Part shown: positions 48,798 through 58,343 of the stretch, in pieces
Layout: the number at the start of each line of letters is the position of its first letter
How positions within the stretch are numbered: the stretch's first letter is position 1
Assembly (NCBI RefSeq): GCF_004297265.1
Contig: NZ_SCUT01000054.1
Span: forward strand, 1-64,000
Direction: 5' to 3'
Length of the DNA stretch: 64,000 nucleotides
Source of the DNA: Reyranella sp.
Lineage (GTDB): Bacteria > Pseudomonadota > Alphaproteobacteria > Reyranellales > Reyranellaceae
Notes under the pieces: generated by a model
The model's database searches: none
Seen by the model: the letters and a program-made list of their open reading frames with translations, nothing else
Told to the model about the DNA's origin: nothing
Position numbers and translations under genes: made by a program

Positions 48798-51248
48798 ATG
48801 ACTGAAAAGCTCGTCATCATCGGAAACGGCATGGCGCCCGGGCGCATGCTGGAGCACCTGCTGGAGGCCTCACCCGGTCGCTACCAGGTGACGATCTTCA
48901 ACGCCGAACCGAGGGTCAACTACGATCGCATCATGCTCTCGCCCGTGCTGTCGGGCGAGAAGGATTTCGAACAGATCATCATCCACGGCGACGGCTGGTA
49001 TGTCCGCAACGGCATCACCCTCTACAAGGGCCACAGGATCGAGGCGATCGACCGCGCCGCGAAGACCGTGACGTCCTCGGGCGGCGTGACCGAGAGTTAC
49101 GACAGGCTCGTCATCGCCACGGGCTCCAATCCGCTCATCATCCCCGTGCCTGGCCACGACTTCGCGGGCGTGCTCACCTACCGCGACCTCGACGACGTGA
49201 ATGCGATGCTGCTGGCGGCCCAGTCGCGTGCCAAGGCGGTCGTGATCGGCGGCGGCCTGCTCGGCCTCGAAGCCGCGGCCGGACTTCAGTCGCGAGGCAT
49301 GGACGTCACGGTCGTGCATCTGATGCCGACCCTGATGGAACGGCAACTCGATCCCGCTGCGGGCTACCTGTTGCAGAAGGCGCTCGAGGAGCGGGGCATC
49401 GAGGTCCTCACCTCGGCCAACACGAAGGCGATCCTGGGCGACGGCAGGGTCGAGGGTGTCGAACTCGCCGACGGAAGAGTCATCCCGGCGACGCTGGTCG
49501 TCATGGCGGCCGGCATCCGCCCGAACGTCGCGCTCGCGAAGAGCGCGGGCCTCACGATCGGCCGCGGTATCGTCGTGGATCACTCCATGCGGACGTCCGA
49601 TCCCGGTATCCTGGCGCTCGGGGAATGCGCGGAGGTTGGCGGCCATGTCTATGGCCTGGTGGCGCCGCTCTACGAGATGGCGCGTACCGCGGCGGCCCAT
49701 CTCGCCGGCGACGACGCGGCCCGCTTCGTGCACATCGACACGCCGACCAAGCTCAAGGTCACCGGCATCGACGTCTATTCGTCGGGCGATTTCGCCGACG
49801 GGGACGACCGTGAGGAGATCGTCCTGCGCGACGCCTCGGCCGGCGTCTACAAGCGCCTCATCCTGAAGGACGACAGGATCATCGGGACGGTACTGTTCGG
49901 CGAAGTCGCCGACGGCGCGTGGTTCAACGACCTCAAGAAGAAGTCGGCGAACATCTCCGAGATGCGCGACACGCTGATCTACGGGCCGGCTTTCCAGGGC
50001 GGCGGTAGGGCCGATCCCTCGGCGGCCGTCGCGGCGCTGCCGGACGATGCCGAGATCTGCGGCTGCAACGGCATCTGCAAGGGCAGGATCACGGACGCCA
50101 TCAAGACGAAGGGACTGACCACGCTCGACGACGTGCGCGCACACACCAAGGCCTCGGCCTCGTGCGGCACCTGCACGGGCTTGGTCGAGCAGCTGATGGA
50201 GCTGACCCTGGGCGACGCCTTCGATCGGAGCGCCGTCCAGCCGATGTGCACCTGCACGACGCTGGGCCACGACGACGTGCGCCGGCTGATCGTCGCGAGA
50301 TCGCTGAAGACGATGCCGGCGGTGATGCAGGAACTCGAGTGGAAGACCTCGTGCGGCTGCGCCAAGTGTCGTCCGGCGCTCAACTACTACCTGGTCTGCG
50401 ACTGGCCCAACGAATATGCCGACGACTATCAGTCGCGCTTCATCAACGAGCGCGTCCACGCCAACATCCAGAAGGACGGCACCTTCTCGGTGGTGCCGCG
50501 CATGTGGGGCGGCGTCACCAGTTCGACGGAGCTTCGGGCGATCGCCGACGTCGTCGACAAGTTCGCCATCCCGACCGTCAAGGTGACGGGCGGCCAACGC
50601 ATCGACATGCTGGGTGTCCGCAAGGAAGACCTGCCTGCCGTATGGGCCGATCTGGGCAAAGCGGGCTTCGTCTCGGGGCATGCCTATGCCAAGGGGCTGC
50701 GGACGGTGAAGACCTGCGTCGGCACGGACTGGTGCCGGTTCGGCACGCAGGACTCGACCGGCCTCGGCATCCGTATCGAGAAGTTCATGTGGGGTTCGTG
50801 GACGCCGGCAAAGGTCAAGATGGCGGTCTCGGGGTGTCCGAGGAACTGTGCCGAAGCCACCTGCAAGGACGTGGGCGTGATCTGCGTCGACTCGGGCTAT
50901 GAAATCCATTTCGCCGGCGCCGCCGGCCTCGACATCAAGGGCACGGAGATCCTGGGTCAGGTGAGGACCGAAGACGAGGCGCTCGAGCACATCGCGGCGC
51001 TGGTCCAGATGTATCGCGAGCAGGCCCGCTATCTCGAGCGCATCTACAAATGGGCCAAGCGCATCGGCCTCGACGAGATCAGGCGCCAGATCGTACAGGA
51101 TGCCGGGAGACGCCGCGCCTACTTCGACCGCTTCGTCTTCTCGCAGAAGTTCGCCCAGGTCGATCCATGGTCAGAGCGCGTCTCCGGCAAGGACAAGCAC
51201 GAGTTCCGGCCGATGGCGACGGTCGGCTTCGCGGAGGCGGCCGAGTGA
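48798..51248 (+). CDS. nirB: Assimilatory nitrite reductase [NAD(P)H], large subunit
   Basis: An 816-residue cytoplasmic enzyme reducing nitrite to ammonium. FAD- and NAD-binding domains occupy residues ~1-300 (MTEKLVIIGNGMAPGR; VVIGGGLLGLEAAAGL). Two BFD-like [2Fe-2S] segments with CGCNGICKG and CGTCTGL, plus CGCAKC, fall at ~415-540. The siroheme/4Fe-4S C-terminal domain has ligands C640-x5-C646 (CVGTDWC) and C680-x3-C684 (CPRNC). The ATG at 48798 is chosen, as the upstream extension crosses the terminator. It overlaps nirD (ATGA) and is controlled by a leader attenuator. Confidence 0.96.
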   Translation: MTEKLVIIGNGMAPGRMLEHLLEASPGRYQVTIFNAEPRVNYDRIMLSPVLSGEKDFEQIIIHGDGWYVRNGITLYKGHRIEAIDRAAKTVTSSGGVTESYDRLVIATGSNPLIIPVPGHDFAGVLTYRDLDDVNAMLLAAQSRAKAVVIGGGLLGLEAAAGLQSRGMDVTVVHLMPTLMERQLDPAAGYLLQKALEERGIEVLTSANTKAILGDGRVEGVELADGRVIPATLVVMAAGIRPNVALAKSAGLTIGRGIVVDHSMRTSDPGILALGECAEVGGHVYGLVAPLYEMARTAAAHLAGDDAARFVHIDTPTKLKVTGIDVYSSGDFADGDDREEIVLRDASAGVYKRLILKDDRIIGTVLFGEVADGAWFNDLKKKSANISEMRDTLIYGPAFQGGGRADPSAAVAALPDDAEICGCNGICKGRITDAIKTKGLTTLDDVRAHTKASASCGTCTGLVEQLMELTLGDAFDRSAVQPMCTCTTLGHDDVRRLIVARSLKTMPAVMQELEWKTSCGCAKCRPALNYYLVCDWPNEYADDYQSRFINERVHANIQKDGTFSVVPRMWGGVTSSTELRAIADVVDKFAIPTVKVTGGQRIDMLGVRKEDLPAVWADLGKAGFVSGHAYAKGLRTVKTCVGTDWCRFGTQDSTGLGIRIEKFMWGSWTPAKVKMAVSGCPRNCAEATCKDVGVICVDSGYEIHFAGAAGLDIKGTEILGQVRTEDEALEHIAALVQMYREQARYLERIYKWAKRIGLDEIRRQIVQDAGRRRAYFDRFVFSQKFAQVDPWSERVSGKDKHEFRPMATVGFAEAAE

Positions 51249-51583
51249 TGACCATGAGATGGATCGAAATCGGCACCATCGACGACGTGCCGAGCCGGGG
51301 GGCGCGCTGCGTGAACACGCCGGAGGGCCGGATCGCGGTGTTCCGCACGGCCGAGGGCCAGGTCTTCGCCATCGAGGACCATTGTCCGCACAAGGGTGGG
51401 CCGCTCTCGCAGGGCATCGTGCACGGCACGTCCGTGACCTGCCCGTTGCACAATTGGGTGATCTCGTTCGAGACAGGCAAGGCGCTCGGCGCCGACGAAG
51501 GCACGGTCAGGACGGTGCCGGCGAGGGTGGAAGGCGGGCGCCTTTTCATCGCGCTGGGGGCAGCGGCGGAACAAGCGGCGTGA
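51248..51583 (+). CDS. nirD: Nitrite reductase small subunit (Rieske-type)
   Basis: A 111-residue Rieske-fold partner of NirB. The cluster motifs C-P-H-K-G-G-P-L-S near residue 49 and C-P-L-H-N-W near residue 68 are intact, so this copy can bind a [2Fe-2S] cluster; some NirD proteins lack it. The ATG at 51248 overlaps the nirB stop (ATGA). It ends the operon. The 157-bp gap after it shows no further gene. Confidence 0.95.
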   Translation: MTMRWIEIGTIDDVPSRGARCVNTPEGRIAVFRTAEGQVFAIEDHCPHKGGPLSQGIVHGTSVTCPLHNWVISFETGKALGADEGTVRTVPARVEGGRLFIALGAAAEQAA

Positions 51584-51740
51584 AAATCCCCAGCCGGGCA
51601 TTTTCGCCCCGCGCCGCAGCAAGCATCGCCCTGACATGTGTCGTTTTGGCGCGACCGGCCCCTTTTGCCTGCCCGGCCGGTCATTGCAGAGCCTGTGACC
51701 AGGGTGTAACTCGCATTCCCAGACCATCAGGGAGTTGTTT

Positions 51741-52724
51741 ATGAAAAGACGTGTCCTGCTGACGGCCGTTGCTGCCATGGGCGTTGCCGCCATGCCGCTC
51801 GGGGCCATGGCGCAGACCTACCCGACGAAGCCGATCACGGTCATCGTGCCGTTCGCGGCCGGTGGGCCGACCGATGCCCTGGCCCGCGTGCTCACGGCCC
51901 GCATGGGCGAGGCGCTCGGCCAGACGATGATCGTCGAGAATGTCGGCGGCGCCGGCGGCACGATCGGCGTCAACAAGGCCGCCAAGGCGACGCCCGACGG
52001 TTACACGATCCTGTTCACGCACATGGGCACCCTGGCGGTGAACATCGCGCTCTACAAGACGCTGCCCTACGACAGCCAGAAGGACCTCGAGCCGGTCGGC
52101 CTCGGCGGCACGAACCCGATGGTGCTGGTCACCAAGAAGGACCTGCCGGCGAAAGATTTCAAGGAGTTCGAGGCCTATGTGAAGGCCAACCAGAAGAAGG
52201 CGCAGTACGGCATGGCCGGCATCGGCGCCGCCTCGCATCTCGGCGGCCTCATGCTGAACAGCATGATGAAGGTCGACGTGCTGGAGATTCCCTACAAGGG
52301 GACCGGTCCGGCCCTGAACGACCTGGTGAGCGGGCAGTTCGACTACATGGTCGACCAGGCGGTGAACGTGCTGCCGCAGATCAACGCCGGCACCATCAAG
52401 GCACTGGGCGTCAGCACGCTGAAGCGCCTGCCGCAGCTGCCGAACGTCCCGACGATCGACGAGTCGGGCCTCAAGGGCTACGAGGTGACGATCTGGAACG
52501 GCTTCTTCGTCGCCAAGAATACCCCGAAGAACGTCATCGACACGCTGAACAAGGCGTTGGTCACAGCGCTCAGCGACGAGAAGGTGCGCGCGCGCCTGAC
52601 CGAGCAGGCGGTCGAACTGCCCGAGCCGAAGGACGCGACACCCGAGGCGCTGCGTGCCCAGCTCAAGGCCTCGATCGACAAGTGGGTACCCGCCATCAAG
52701 GCCGCCGGCGTCCAGCCGCAGTAA
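51741..52724 (+). CDS. TctC/Bug family periplasmic solute-binding protein
   Basis: A 327-residue receptor of the tripartite tricarboxylate transporter type. A Sec signal peptide (MKRRVLLTAVAAMGVAAMPLGAMAQ, cleaved after A-M-A near residue 24; quoted as residues 1-25) precedes Y-P-T-K-P-I-T-V-I-V-P-F-A-A-G-G-P-T-D, the standard mature start and ligand-loop motif. GGAG-I-G-x-N-K-A-A and P-Y-K-G-T-G-P-A-L follow. No TctA or TctB gene is adjacent, so it is an orphan receptor, as is common in beta- and alphaproteobacteria. A ribosome-binding site (AGGGAG) precedes the ATG. Confidence 0.93.
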   Translation: MKRRVLLTAVAAMGVAAMPLGAMAQTYPTKPITVIVPFAAGGPTDALARVLTARMGEALGQTMIVENVGGAGGTIGVNKAAKATPDGYTILFTHMGTLAVNIALYKTLPYDSQKDLEPVGLGGTNPMVLVTKKDLPAKDFKEFEAYVKANQKKAQYGMAGIGAASHLGGLMLNSMMKVDVLEIPYKGTGPALNDLVSGQFDYMVDQAVNVLPQINAGTIKALGVSTLKRLPQLPNVPTIDESGLKGYEVTIWNGFFVAKNTPKNVIDTLNKALVTALSDEKVRARLTEQAVELPEPKDATPEALRAQLKASIDKWVPAIKAAGVQPQ

Positions 52725-52746
52725 CGATTTCGACAATCGCCGAGGG

Positions 52747-52775
52747 AGGGCCGCCCATCGAGGCGGCCCTTTTCG
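52747..52775 (+). terminator. Intrinsic terminator after the TctC gene
   Basis: GGGCCGCC (52748-52755) pairs perfectly with GGCGGCCC (52762-52769) across a six-base CATCGA loop and is followed by TTTTCGTTTC. It separates the plus-strand receptor gene from the convergent phosphatase gene. Confidence 0.85.
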
Positions 52776-52778
52776 TTT

Positions 52779-53825
52779 CTACAGGATGCCCAGCGCGTCG
52801 AAGGAAATATCGACGGCCCGCCGCGTGTCGCCGCTCTCGTCGCGCAGCGCCAATAGAAGGGTGCGTGCCGGCCAGTCGATCTCGACCACGCCGAAGTTGG
52901 CGGCGGCGAAGAGCGCGCCGAGGCGGTTGGGGCCAGGCTCCTTGGCTGCCCAGTACACCATGTTGAGGCCGCTCGATGTGGCCTCGTACAGCGGATAGAG
53001 GCCATCGGGCACCTCGCGATAGAGAGCACCGATGTGGCGGTCGCCGGACAGCAGAACGACACCCTTGGCACCGCTGGTGCGGATCGTGTCGACGAGCTTC
53101 TGTCTTTCGAGCGGGAAATTCCCCCAGCGCTCCCAGCCGTGGCCCTCGGCGAGGACCTGCGTGCTCGACACGATCAGGCGCAGCTCGGCTGGCTTGCGCA
53201 GTTCTCCGGCCAGCCACGCCCATTGCTCGGACCCCAGCATCGTCTTTGCCGGATCGGGGTCGGGCAGGTAGCGCTGCTTGCCCGGCGCGCCGCGCTGGTC
53301 CGTGATCCTGAGCGGCGAGCGGAACCAGCGCACGTCAAGCAGGATCACCTGCACTCTCTGTCCCGGCGGGCCGACGACCCGGGAATCGTAGATGCCGCCG
53401 CGCGTGCGGCGAATGTCGTTTGCCGGCACCTTCCAGAAATCGAGGAACAGCTCCTTCGCCACCATCTTGTGGGCAAACTCAGCGCCGCCGTCGTTGACGC
53501 CGTAATCGTGGTCGTCCCAGACGGCAAGATGCGGCACCGTCTCGCGCAGCTTCGCGTAACCCGCGATGTGCGCCGCTTCCGCGTAGGCGCCCTTCAGATC
53601 CGCTGCATCCGGCGAATGGAAGTCGCCATAAACATTGTCGCCGGCGAAGATGAAGAGGTCCGGCCGGTAGGCGAGGATGGGCTCCCAGATCGGCTGTGGA
53701 AGCGTCTGCTTGGCGCAGGAGCCGAAGGCGATACGCGACAGCGGCTTCCCGGACTGCGCCCGGGACGCGGCGGGTGCCAGCGAGGCGGCGCCCGCGAGTC
53801 GGGCGAACGTGCGGCGAGTGAACAT
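52779..53825 (-). CDS. PhoD-like alkaline phosphatase
   Basis: A 348-residue secreted metallophosphoesterase of the PhoD family. The start F-T-R-R-T-F-A-R-L-A-G is a twin-arginine (Tat) signal, consistent with export of a folded Fe/Ca enzyme. I-A-F-G-S-C-A near residue 32 carries the cluster Cys, FAGDNVYGD near residue 60 and VWDDHDYG near residue 95 carry metal Asp/His, and SGDRHIGAL near residue 255 carries the late His. The ATG at 53825 is preferred; another ATG four codons upstream is in frame. It hydrolyses phosphate esters in the periplasm and is probably induced by phosphate limitation, though no Pho box was identified. Confidence 0.9.
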   Translation of the reverse strand: MFTRRTFARLAGAASLAPAASRAQSGKPLSRIAFGSCAKQTLPQPIWEPILAYRPDLFIFAGDNVYGDFHSPDAADLKGAYAEAAHIAGYAKLRETVPHLAVWDDHDYGVNDGGAEFAHKMVAKELFLDFWKVPANDIRRTRGGIYDSRVVGPPGQRVQVILLDVRWFRSPLRITDQRGAPGKQRYLPDPDPAKTMLGSEQWAWLAGELRKPAELRLIVSSTQVLAEGHGWERWGNFPLERQKLVDTIRTSGAKGVVLLSGDRHIGALYREVPDGLYPLYEATSSGLNMVYWAAKEPGPNRLGALFAAANFGVVEIDWPARTLLLALRDESGDTRRAVDISFDALGIL

Positions 53826-53870
53826 GGTAAACACCATAATGACATTTTGTGTGGTTTGGATGGCGGCAGC

Positions 53871-54380
53871 ATGAAGCGCCATTTGAAACGTGCCCTGGAA
53901 CTGATCCTGATGCCCCTGGCGGCGGCCGTCGTCTTCTTCGAAGACGTGCTGCTGCATTATCTGGGCGTCGCCATGGCGGCCTTCGCCAAGTGGCCGCCGG
54001 TTGCCCGGCTTGAAGCCTGGTTCGCGCGTCTTCCGCCCTGGGGTGCCTTGGTCGCCTTCGTTGCGCCTTCCGCGCTGGTGTTGCCGATCAAGCTGGCGGC
54101 CTTCGGCTTCGCCCTGCACGGAAAGTTCGCGCTGGCGACGGCCAGCATCCTGATCGGCAAGATGCTGGCGACCGCGCTGGTCGCCCGCCTCTACAAGATC
54201 CTGCGGCCGACGCTGATCACGATGCCATGGTTCCTCGCCTCCGAGACCTGGCTCTTCAGATGGCGTGACAGGCTCTATGCCTTCGTACGGTCCCTGCCGG
54301 TGTGGCAGAAGACGAAGGCCATGGTGCAGCGCCTGCGCCGCTGGCTGTCGGGCCTGGTGGCGGGCCTGTTGGCGCGTTAG
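53871..54380 (+). CDS. Hypothetical membrane protein
   Basis: A 169-residue protein with two or three hydrophobic helices: residues ~9-35 (ALELILMPLAAAVVFFEDVLL), ~57-85 (PWGALVAFVAPSALVLPIKLAAFGFAL), and ~90-110. A basic Arg/Trp-rich C-terminal tail (RLYAFVRSLPVWQKTKAMVQRLRRW) is probably cytoplasmic. No domain is recognised, though the pattern recalls uncharacterised alphaproteobacterial membrane proteins. It is divergent from the phosphatase gene, with 45 bases between starts. Confidence 0.65.
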   Translation: MKRHLKRALELILMPLAAAVVFFEDVLLHYLGVAMAAFAKWPPVARLEAWFARLPPWGALVAFVAPSALVLPIKLAAFGFALHGKFALATASILIGKMLATALVARLYKILRPTLITMPWFLASETWLFRWRDRLYAFVRSLPVWQKTKAMVQRLRRWLSGLVAGLLAR

Positions 54381-54495
54381 GCCGACTTTTCAGACGCCAG
54401 GCCAAGGCGGACCAGCACGCTTCCGCTCTCCGGCTCGCGCCTTTTGTGACCGCCCGCTCTTGCGTTAGGTTCGTAGTGAATTTCACGGGAGTCGC

Positions 54496-55341
54496 ATGGC
54501 CATGCCGGAAGTCGTCCCCAACAAAGCCGCCCTGGGCGCGCGCATCGAGGGACTCGATCGCGCGTCGGCGAACGAGCCGGCAGTGGCCGCGATGCTGAAC
54601 CGGGCGCTCGCGGAGCATCTGCTGGTGGTGATTCCGGGGGATCCGATGACGCCGGAACAGACGCGCGAATTCTCGAAGGCATTCGGCGTGCCGCAAAGGC
54701 AGTTGCTGCGATACAAGCGCAGCGGCGCGGTGCCCGACGTGTCGGTCATGGTGAGCACGCTGATGGCCGACGGTACGACCGACAAGACGGCCATCCGCGC
54801 GGAAGACTGGCACACTGACGATTCCTACTTCGCAGTGCCCGCCAAGGCGACCCTGCTGCACAGCATCGAGATTCCGAGCCATGGCGGAGCCACCTGGTTC
54901 TGCAACATGCACTCGGTGTTCGAAGCCCTGCCGGAGGCGACGCGCAAGCGTATCGACGGCCTGAAGGCCATCCACGGCTACGACACGCCGCGCGCGCGCA
55001 ACCGGCCCTCGGTGCGGACGCCGGAGGAGATCGCCGAGACGCCGGATGTCGAGCATCCGCTGGTGCGGACGCATCCGGAGACCGGCCGCAAGGCGCTCTA
55101 CCTCAACCCGAACCGGCTGGATCGCATCGTGGGGCTGGAGCGGGCGGAAAGCGACGCCCTGCTCGACGAACTTGCCGACGAGGCGCGCAAGCCGCAGCAC
55201 CATCACGGCCATGTCTGGACCCAAGGTGACATCGTGGTCTGGGACAACCGCGCCACCATGCACCGCGTCGTCATCGACTACCCGGTGGGCGAGAGGCGGA
55301 TCATGCATCGCGTGCTGATCGAGGGCGACCGGCCATACTGA
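54496..55341 (+). CDS. TauD/TfdA family Fe(II)/2-oxoglutarate dioxygenase
   Basis: A 281-residue oxygenase. The iron triad is H-T-D in DWHTDDSYF near residue 103 and the distal His in NRATMHRV near residue 255, with the 2-oxoglutarate Arg in RIMHRVLIEG near residue 270. Relatives attack taurine, 2,4-D, sulfonates or betaines. The ATG at 54496 follows GGGAG closely; an ATG two codons later would give more usual spacing. Its stop shares an A with the next ATG (TGATGG), so the SGNH hydrolase gene is coupled. Confidence 0.9.
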   Translation: MAMPEVVPNKAALGARIEGLDRASANEPAVAAMLNRALAEHLLVVIPGDPMTPEQTREFSKAFGVPQRQLLRYKRSGAVPDVSVMVSTLMADGTTDKTAIRAEDWHTDDSYFAVPAKATLLHSIEIPSHGGATWFCNMHSVFEALPEATRKRIDGLKAIHGYDTPRARNRPSVRTPEEIAETPDVEHPLVRTHPETGRKALYLNPNRLDRIVGLERAESDALLDELADEARKPQHHHGHVWTQGDIVVWDNRATMHRVVIDYPVGERRIMHRVLIEGDRPY

Positions 55342-56408
55342 TGGACGAACCCGCCCCATCACGCCGACCCTCCCTGCGGTCGGGGCTGGTCCTCGCCGTG
55401 CTGACGGTCGTGATCTGTCTGCTGGGGGCGGAGATGGCGCTGCGGCTGCGCACGTCGGCCAGCCTCCTGTGGCACTATCCGAACTTCATTCAGCTCGATC
55501 TTCGATCGGACGAATCGAAACGGCCGCAGCTCCGCTACGACCGCGAGCTGGGCTGGGATCTGCAGCCCGGCGCGTCCGGCCTTCTCGCGGGCAAGCCGAT
55601 CTCGATCTCGGCCGACGGCATGCGACACCATTCTCCCGGCGCACGAGCCGACAGCGGCCCGACGATCCTCGCATTGGGCGATTCCTATACGGAAGGGTTC
55701 GCGGTCGCCGATGACGAGACCTGGCCCGCCCATCTCGAACGCCATACCGGCCGGCGTGTCCTGGCTGGCGGCGTGCGCGACTACGGGCTGGATCAGATGA
55801 TCCTCAAGGCCGAACGCCTGGTGCCGACCCTGAAGCCCGGTACCGTCGTGCTGGCCTTCATCGCCTCCGACATCGACCGTACCGGGCGCGCGGCCCGGAA
55901 CATGCGACACAAGCCCTATTTCGTCGCGGCCGGGGAGGGGCTCGAACTCCGCAACGTTCCTGTGCCCACGACGCCGGTGGCCGGTCCGGACACGCTGCCG
56001 CGCCGCGTGCTGGGCCATTCCTATCTCCTTCACTTCACCATGGGCCGGCTGGGCGCCCATGAGCTCTGGCATGGCGATACGATCCACACGGGGGAAGACA
56101 GCGATCTGATCTCCTGTCGTCTGATGGCCCGGTTCGCAGCTTTGGTGCAGCGGGAGAGCATCCAGGCCCTGGTGGTCGCGTTTCCCCGCTATGAAGACTG
56201 GGCCTGGCCGGAGAGTGGGAAAACGCAGCATCGGCGTGTCGCCACTGTCCTCGACTGCGCGATCAATGCCGGGTTGAAGACGCTCGACACCTACGACCTA
56301 TTCGCAAAGGAGGGCGTGGCGCAGGACCCCGAAGCCTTCTTCGTCGACTGGCACTTCAACGATAAAGCCAATGCGCTGGCCGCGCGGATGATCGCGCCGG
56401 CTTTCTAG
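55341..56408 (+). CDS. SGNH/GDSL-like hydrolase with N-terminal membrane anchor
   Basis: A 355-residue protein. Residues ~14-34 are hydrophobic (L-V-L-A-V-L-T-V-V-I-C-L-L-G) and anchor or export it. The catalytic Ser115 is in L-A-L-G-D-S-Y-T-E-G-F (block I). Block V has Asp336 and His338 in D-W-H-F-N-D, giving a complete Ser/Asp/His set. An Asn/Gly oxyanion contribution is less clear. This branch contains acyl-ester hydrolases and polysaccharide O-acetyltransferase/esterases. It is coupled to the TauD gene but has no evident shared pathway. Confidence 0.8.
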   Translation: MDEPAPSRRPSLRSGLVLAVLTVVICLLGAEMALRLRTSASLLWHYPNFIQLDLRSDESKRPQLRYDRELGWDLQPGASGLLAGKPISISADGMRHHSPGARADSGPTILALGDSYTEGFAVADDETWPAHLERHTGRRVLAGGVRDYGLDQMILKAERLVPTLKPGTVVLAFIASDIDRTGRAARNMRHKPYFVAAGEGLELRNVPVPTTPVAGPDTLPRRVLGHSYLLHFTMGRLGAHELWHGDTIHTGEDSDLISCRLMARFAALVQRESIQALVVAFPRYEDWAWPESGKTQHRRVATVLDCAINAGLKTLDTYDLFAKEGVAQDPEAFFVDWHFNDKANALAARMIAPAF

Positions 56409-56464
56409 AGCGTCCTGACGATCGTACGGTATCGGGGTGCGGGGATCGGGCCTGGATATCGCCT

Positions 56465-58198
56465 CTAGCGTTGTCTGCTGAGGAATCCGATCATCTCGAC
56501 CTGCGCGTCATGGCGGCTCTCCGAAGAGATCAGTGCATGATCCATGCGCGGTACGATGCGTATTTCTGCGCCGGGATAGCGGGTCAGTGCGTCGGGCTCG
56601 AGGGTGAATTCGCGCCTGAACATTTCGAGGTCCACCTTCGCCGGCGAGAACAGGAAGAGCGTCTCGACACGGCGCTCGCAGAGTTCCGACAGGGACGATT
56701 GGGCGAACGAAAGCTTGCGGATGAGGCCGAGCGCCCGTCCGATCCGCCGGCTCCCCAGCCGCGCAGAACGCAGCCCGCGGACCCAGAGCGAATGCAGGGT
56801 TCTGCCGATGTCGACCCGTCCCTCGAGGAGCGTGCGCCAGCTCTGCAGGCTGGACACCTTGCGGAAGTAGAACAGGGGCGTCCGCTGGCGGTGGTGGAGG
56901 TAGGTGATTTCGTCCGGCCGTTGGGGCAGGCTGAAGAGCGGCTGGTTGACCAGCATCAGGGCGCCGATGCGACGCTCGACCAGCGCTGCATGGAAGGCGT
57001 GATAGGCCCCGGAGCAGATGCCCTGAACGGTGAACTTGCGGAAGCCGCGCTTCTCGAGAGCCTCGATCATCGCTCGAATGTCGGCACTGCGGTCGGTGAA
57101 CGCATGGCTGATGATGTTCTCCGTTCCAGGTGGGCCGAGACTGTCTCCAAGGCCGGCAAAGTCCGCGCGCAACGATGAAAGACCGGAGCGGGCGAGACGA
57201 CGGGCGAATTCCACACCCTGTCGCGCCGCTCCATATCGGGGGTCGCGGCCGCCATTCACGATGATCACGACGTGCCGGGAGGGGCCCGTCTCGGGGTTGC
57301 AGACGATACCGAACAGCCGCTGGCCCGAGCCGAAGCGCAGTGTCGTCTCGATGCAGCCGCCCGGCCGCAAGGTGGCTTCGGCAGGCAAGGCGGATTGAGG
57401 ATGGGCCGCCGCCGTCGCATCCCTTGCCAGGGGGAAGGCTGTGGTCACCCAGGCGATGACGTCGCGAAAGGTAGGGAGCTTGACGGCATCGAAGGTCGGA
57501 TGCCCGACCAGGGAATCGAGATCGCTGCTCCAGCCCCCCACCGTCACCTCGACGCCGGCCTGTCGCCAGGACTCCAGGCATTCGTCGACCGGCCTGGTTC
57601 CCGCGCGGGAGAACACGGCAACCTTCCGGGTGGCGCCCATCGTGGTCCGGCGCAGATCCGTGCCGGTAATCTGGGCGATCGTCGTGGCGCTGAAGTTGAA
57701 TTCACCGACTTCGATGCCGCCGCCAGACGGCAGGACGCGGCCGCCATGCAGCTCCGCATCGAGCATCAACTCGCGGGCATAGGACCGGCCGCTCACCGTA
57801 GGCTCGAACAGAAGCAGCCCGTCAATATCGTTACGGTGCGAGGCAGACAGGGTTGCCAGCATGGCGCCGGCCCGCATGCCGCAGATCAAAAGCTTCCGGG
57901 CGCCGCTCACGGACTTCAGCCAGTCGGCGGTCGTCCCGATGCTTTCCTGCCAGGCCGCCCAATGGCCGTCCGGCCGTTCGATCGCCCGGTCGCAGGAATC
58001 GCCGGTACCCGGATACTGCAAACGAACGGTCCAGTAGCCTGCGCCTGCCAGCTCGTCCGCCAGGACCCTGAGGGCGCAATAGGCCACCAGTTCGTCCCCG
58101 AGCAAACCGGGACAAATCAGAACCGCTACGTCGTTACGACGAGCGTCGACAGGCGTGTGAAGCCATCCGAAGCAGTCGTTAACCGCAATCGGCGTCAT
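56465..58198 (-). CDS. Tandem alpha/beta-hydrolase protein with Cys nucleophile in the second domain
   Basis: A 577-residue protein with two alpha/beta-hydrolase-like domains (residues ~1-260 and ~285-577). Domain 1 (AVLICPGLLGDE, LQYPGTGDS) has an elbow G-M-R109-A-G with no Ser/Cys/Asp nucleophile, so it looks inactive or diverged. Domain 2 (VVIIVNGGRDPRYG, RADFAGLGDS) has the elbow G-I-C395-S-G, placing Cys where Ser normally sits, as in dienelactone hydrolases. A late His in PRMDHALI completes the triad. It faces the carrier-protein operon with a 145-bp shared upstream region, so it may release or transfer an acyl product. The ATG at 58198 fits domain 1. Confidence 0.75.
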   Translation of the reverse strand: MTPIAVNDCFGWLHTPVDARRNDVAVLICPGLLGDELVAYCALRVLADELAGAGYWTVRLQYPGTGDSCDRAIERPDGHWAAWQESIGTTADWLKSVSGARKLLICGMRAGAMLATLSASHRNDIDGLLLFEPTVSGRSYARELMLDAELHGGRVLPSGGGIEVGEFNFSATTIAQITGTDLRRTTMGATRKVAVFSRAGTRPVDECLESWRQAGVEVTVGGWSSDLDSLVGHPTFDAVKLPTFRDVIAWVTTAFPLARDATAAAHPQSALPAEATLRPGGCIETTLRFGSGQRLFGIVCNPETGPSRHVVIIVNGGRDPRYGAARQGVEFARRLARSGLSSLRADFAGLGDSLGPPGTENIISHAFTDRSADIRAMIEALEKRGFRKFTVQGICSGAYHAFHAALVERRIGALMLVNQPLFSLPQRPDEITYLHHRQRTPLFYFRKVSSLQSWRTLLEGRVDIGRTLHSLWVRGLRSARLGSRRIGRALGLIRKLSFAQSSLSELCERRVETLFLFSPAKVDLEMFRREFTLEPDALTRYPGAEIRIVPRMDHALISSESRHDAQVEMIGFLSRQR

Positions 58199-58343
58199 AC
58201 CTTCCCTATACAGCCCACGCGCGCCTTCGGGAGTGTCCCACCACCCCCGGAAGCGCCTGCAAATTGATTTGTCCCCAAGGGCAGAATAGCCTAAACGGCA
58301 GGAATTGCTTGCGAATTTTCGATTCCGATAGTTGGAGTGTTCG

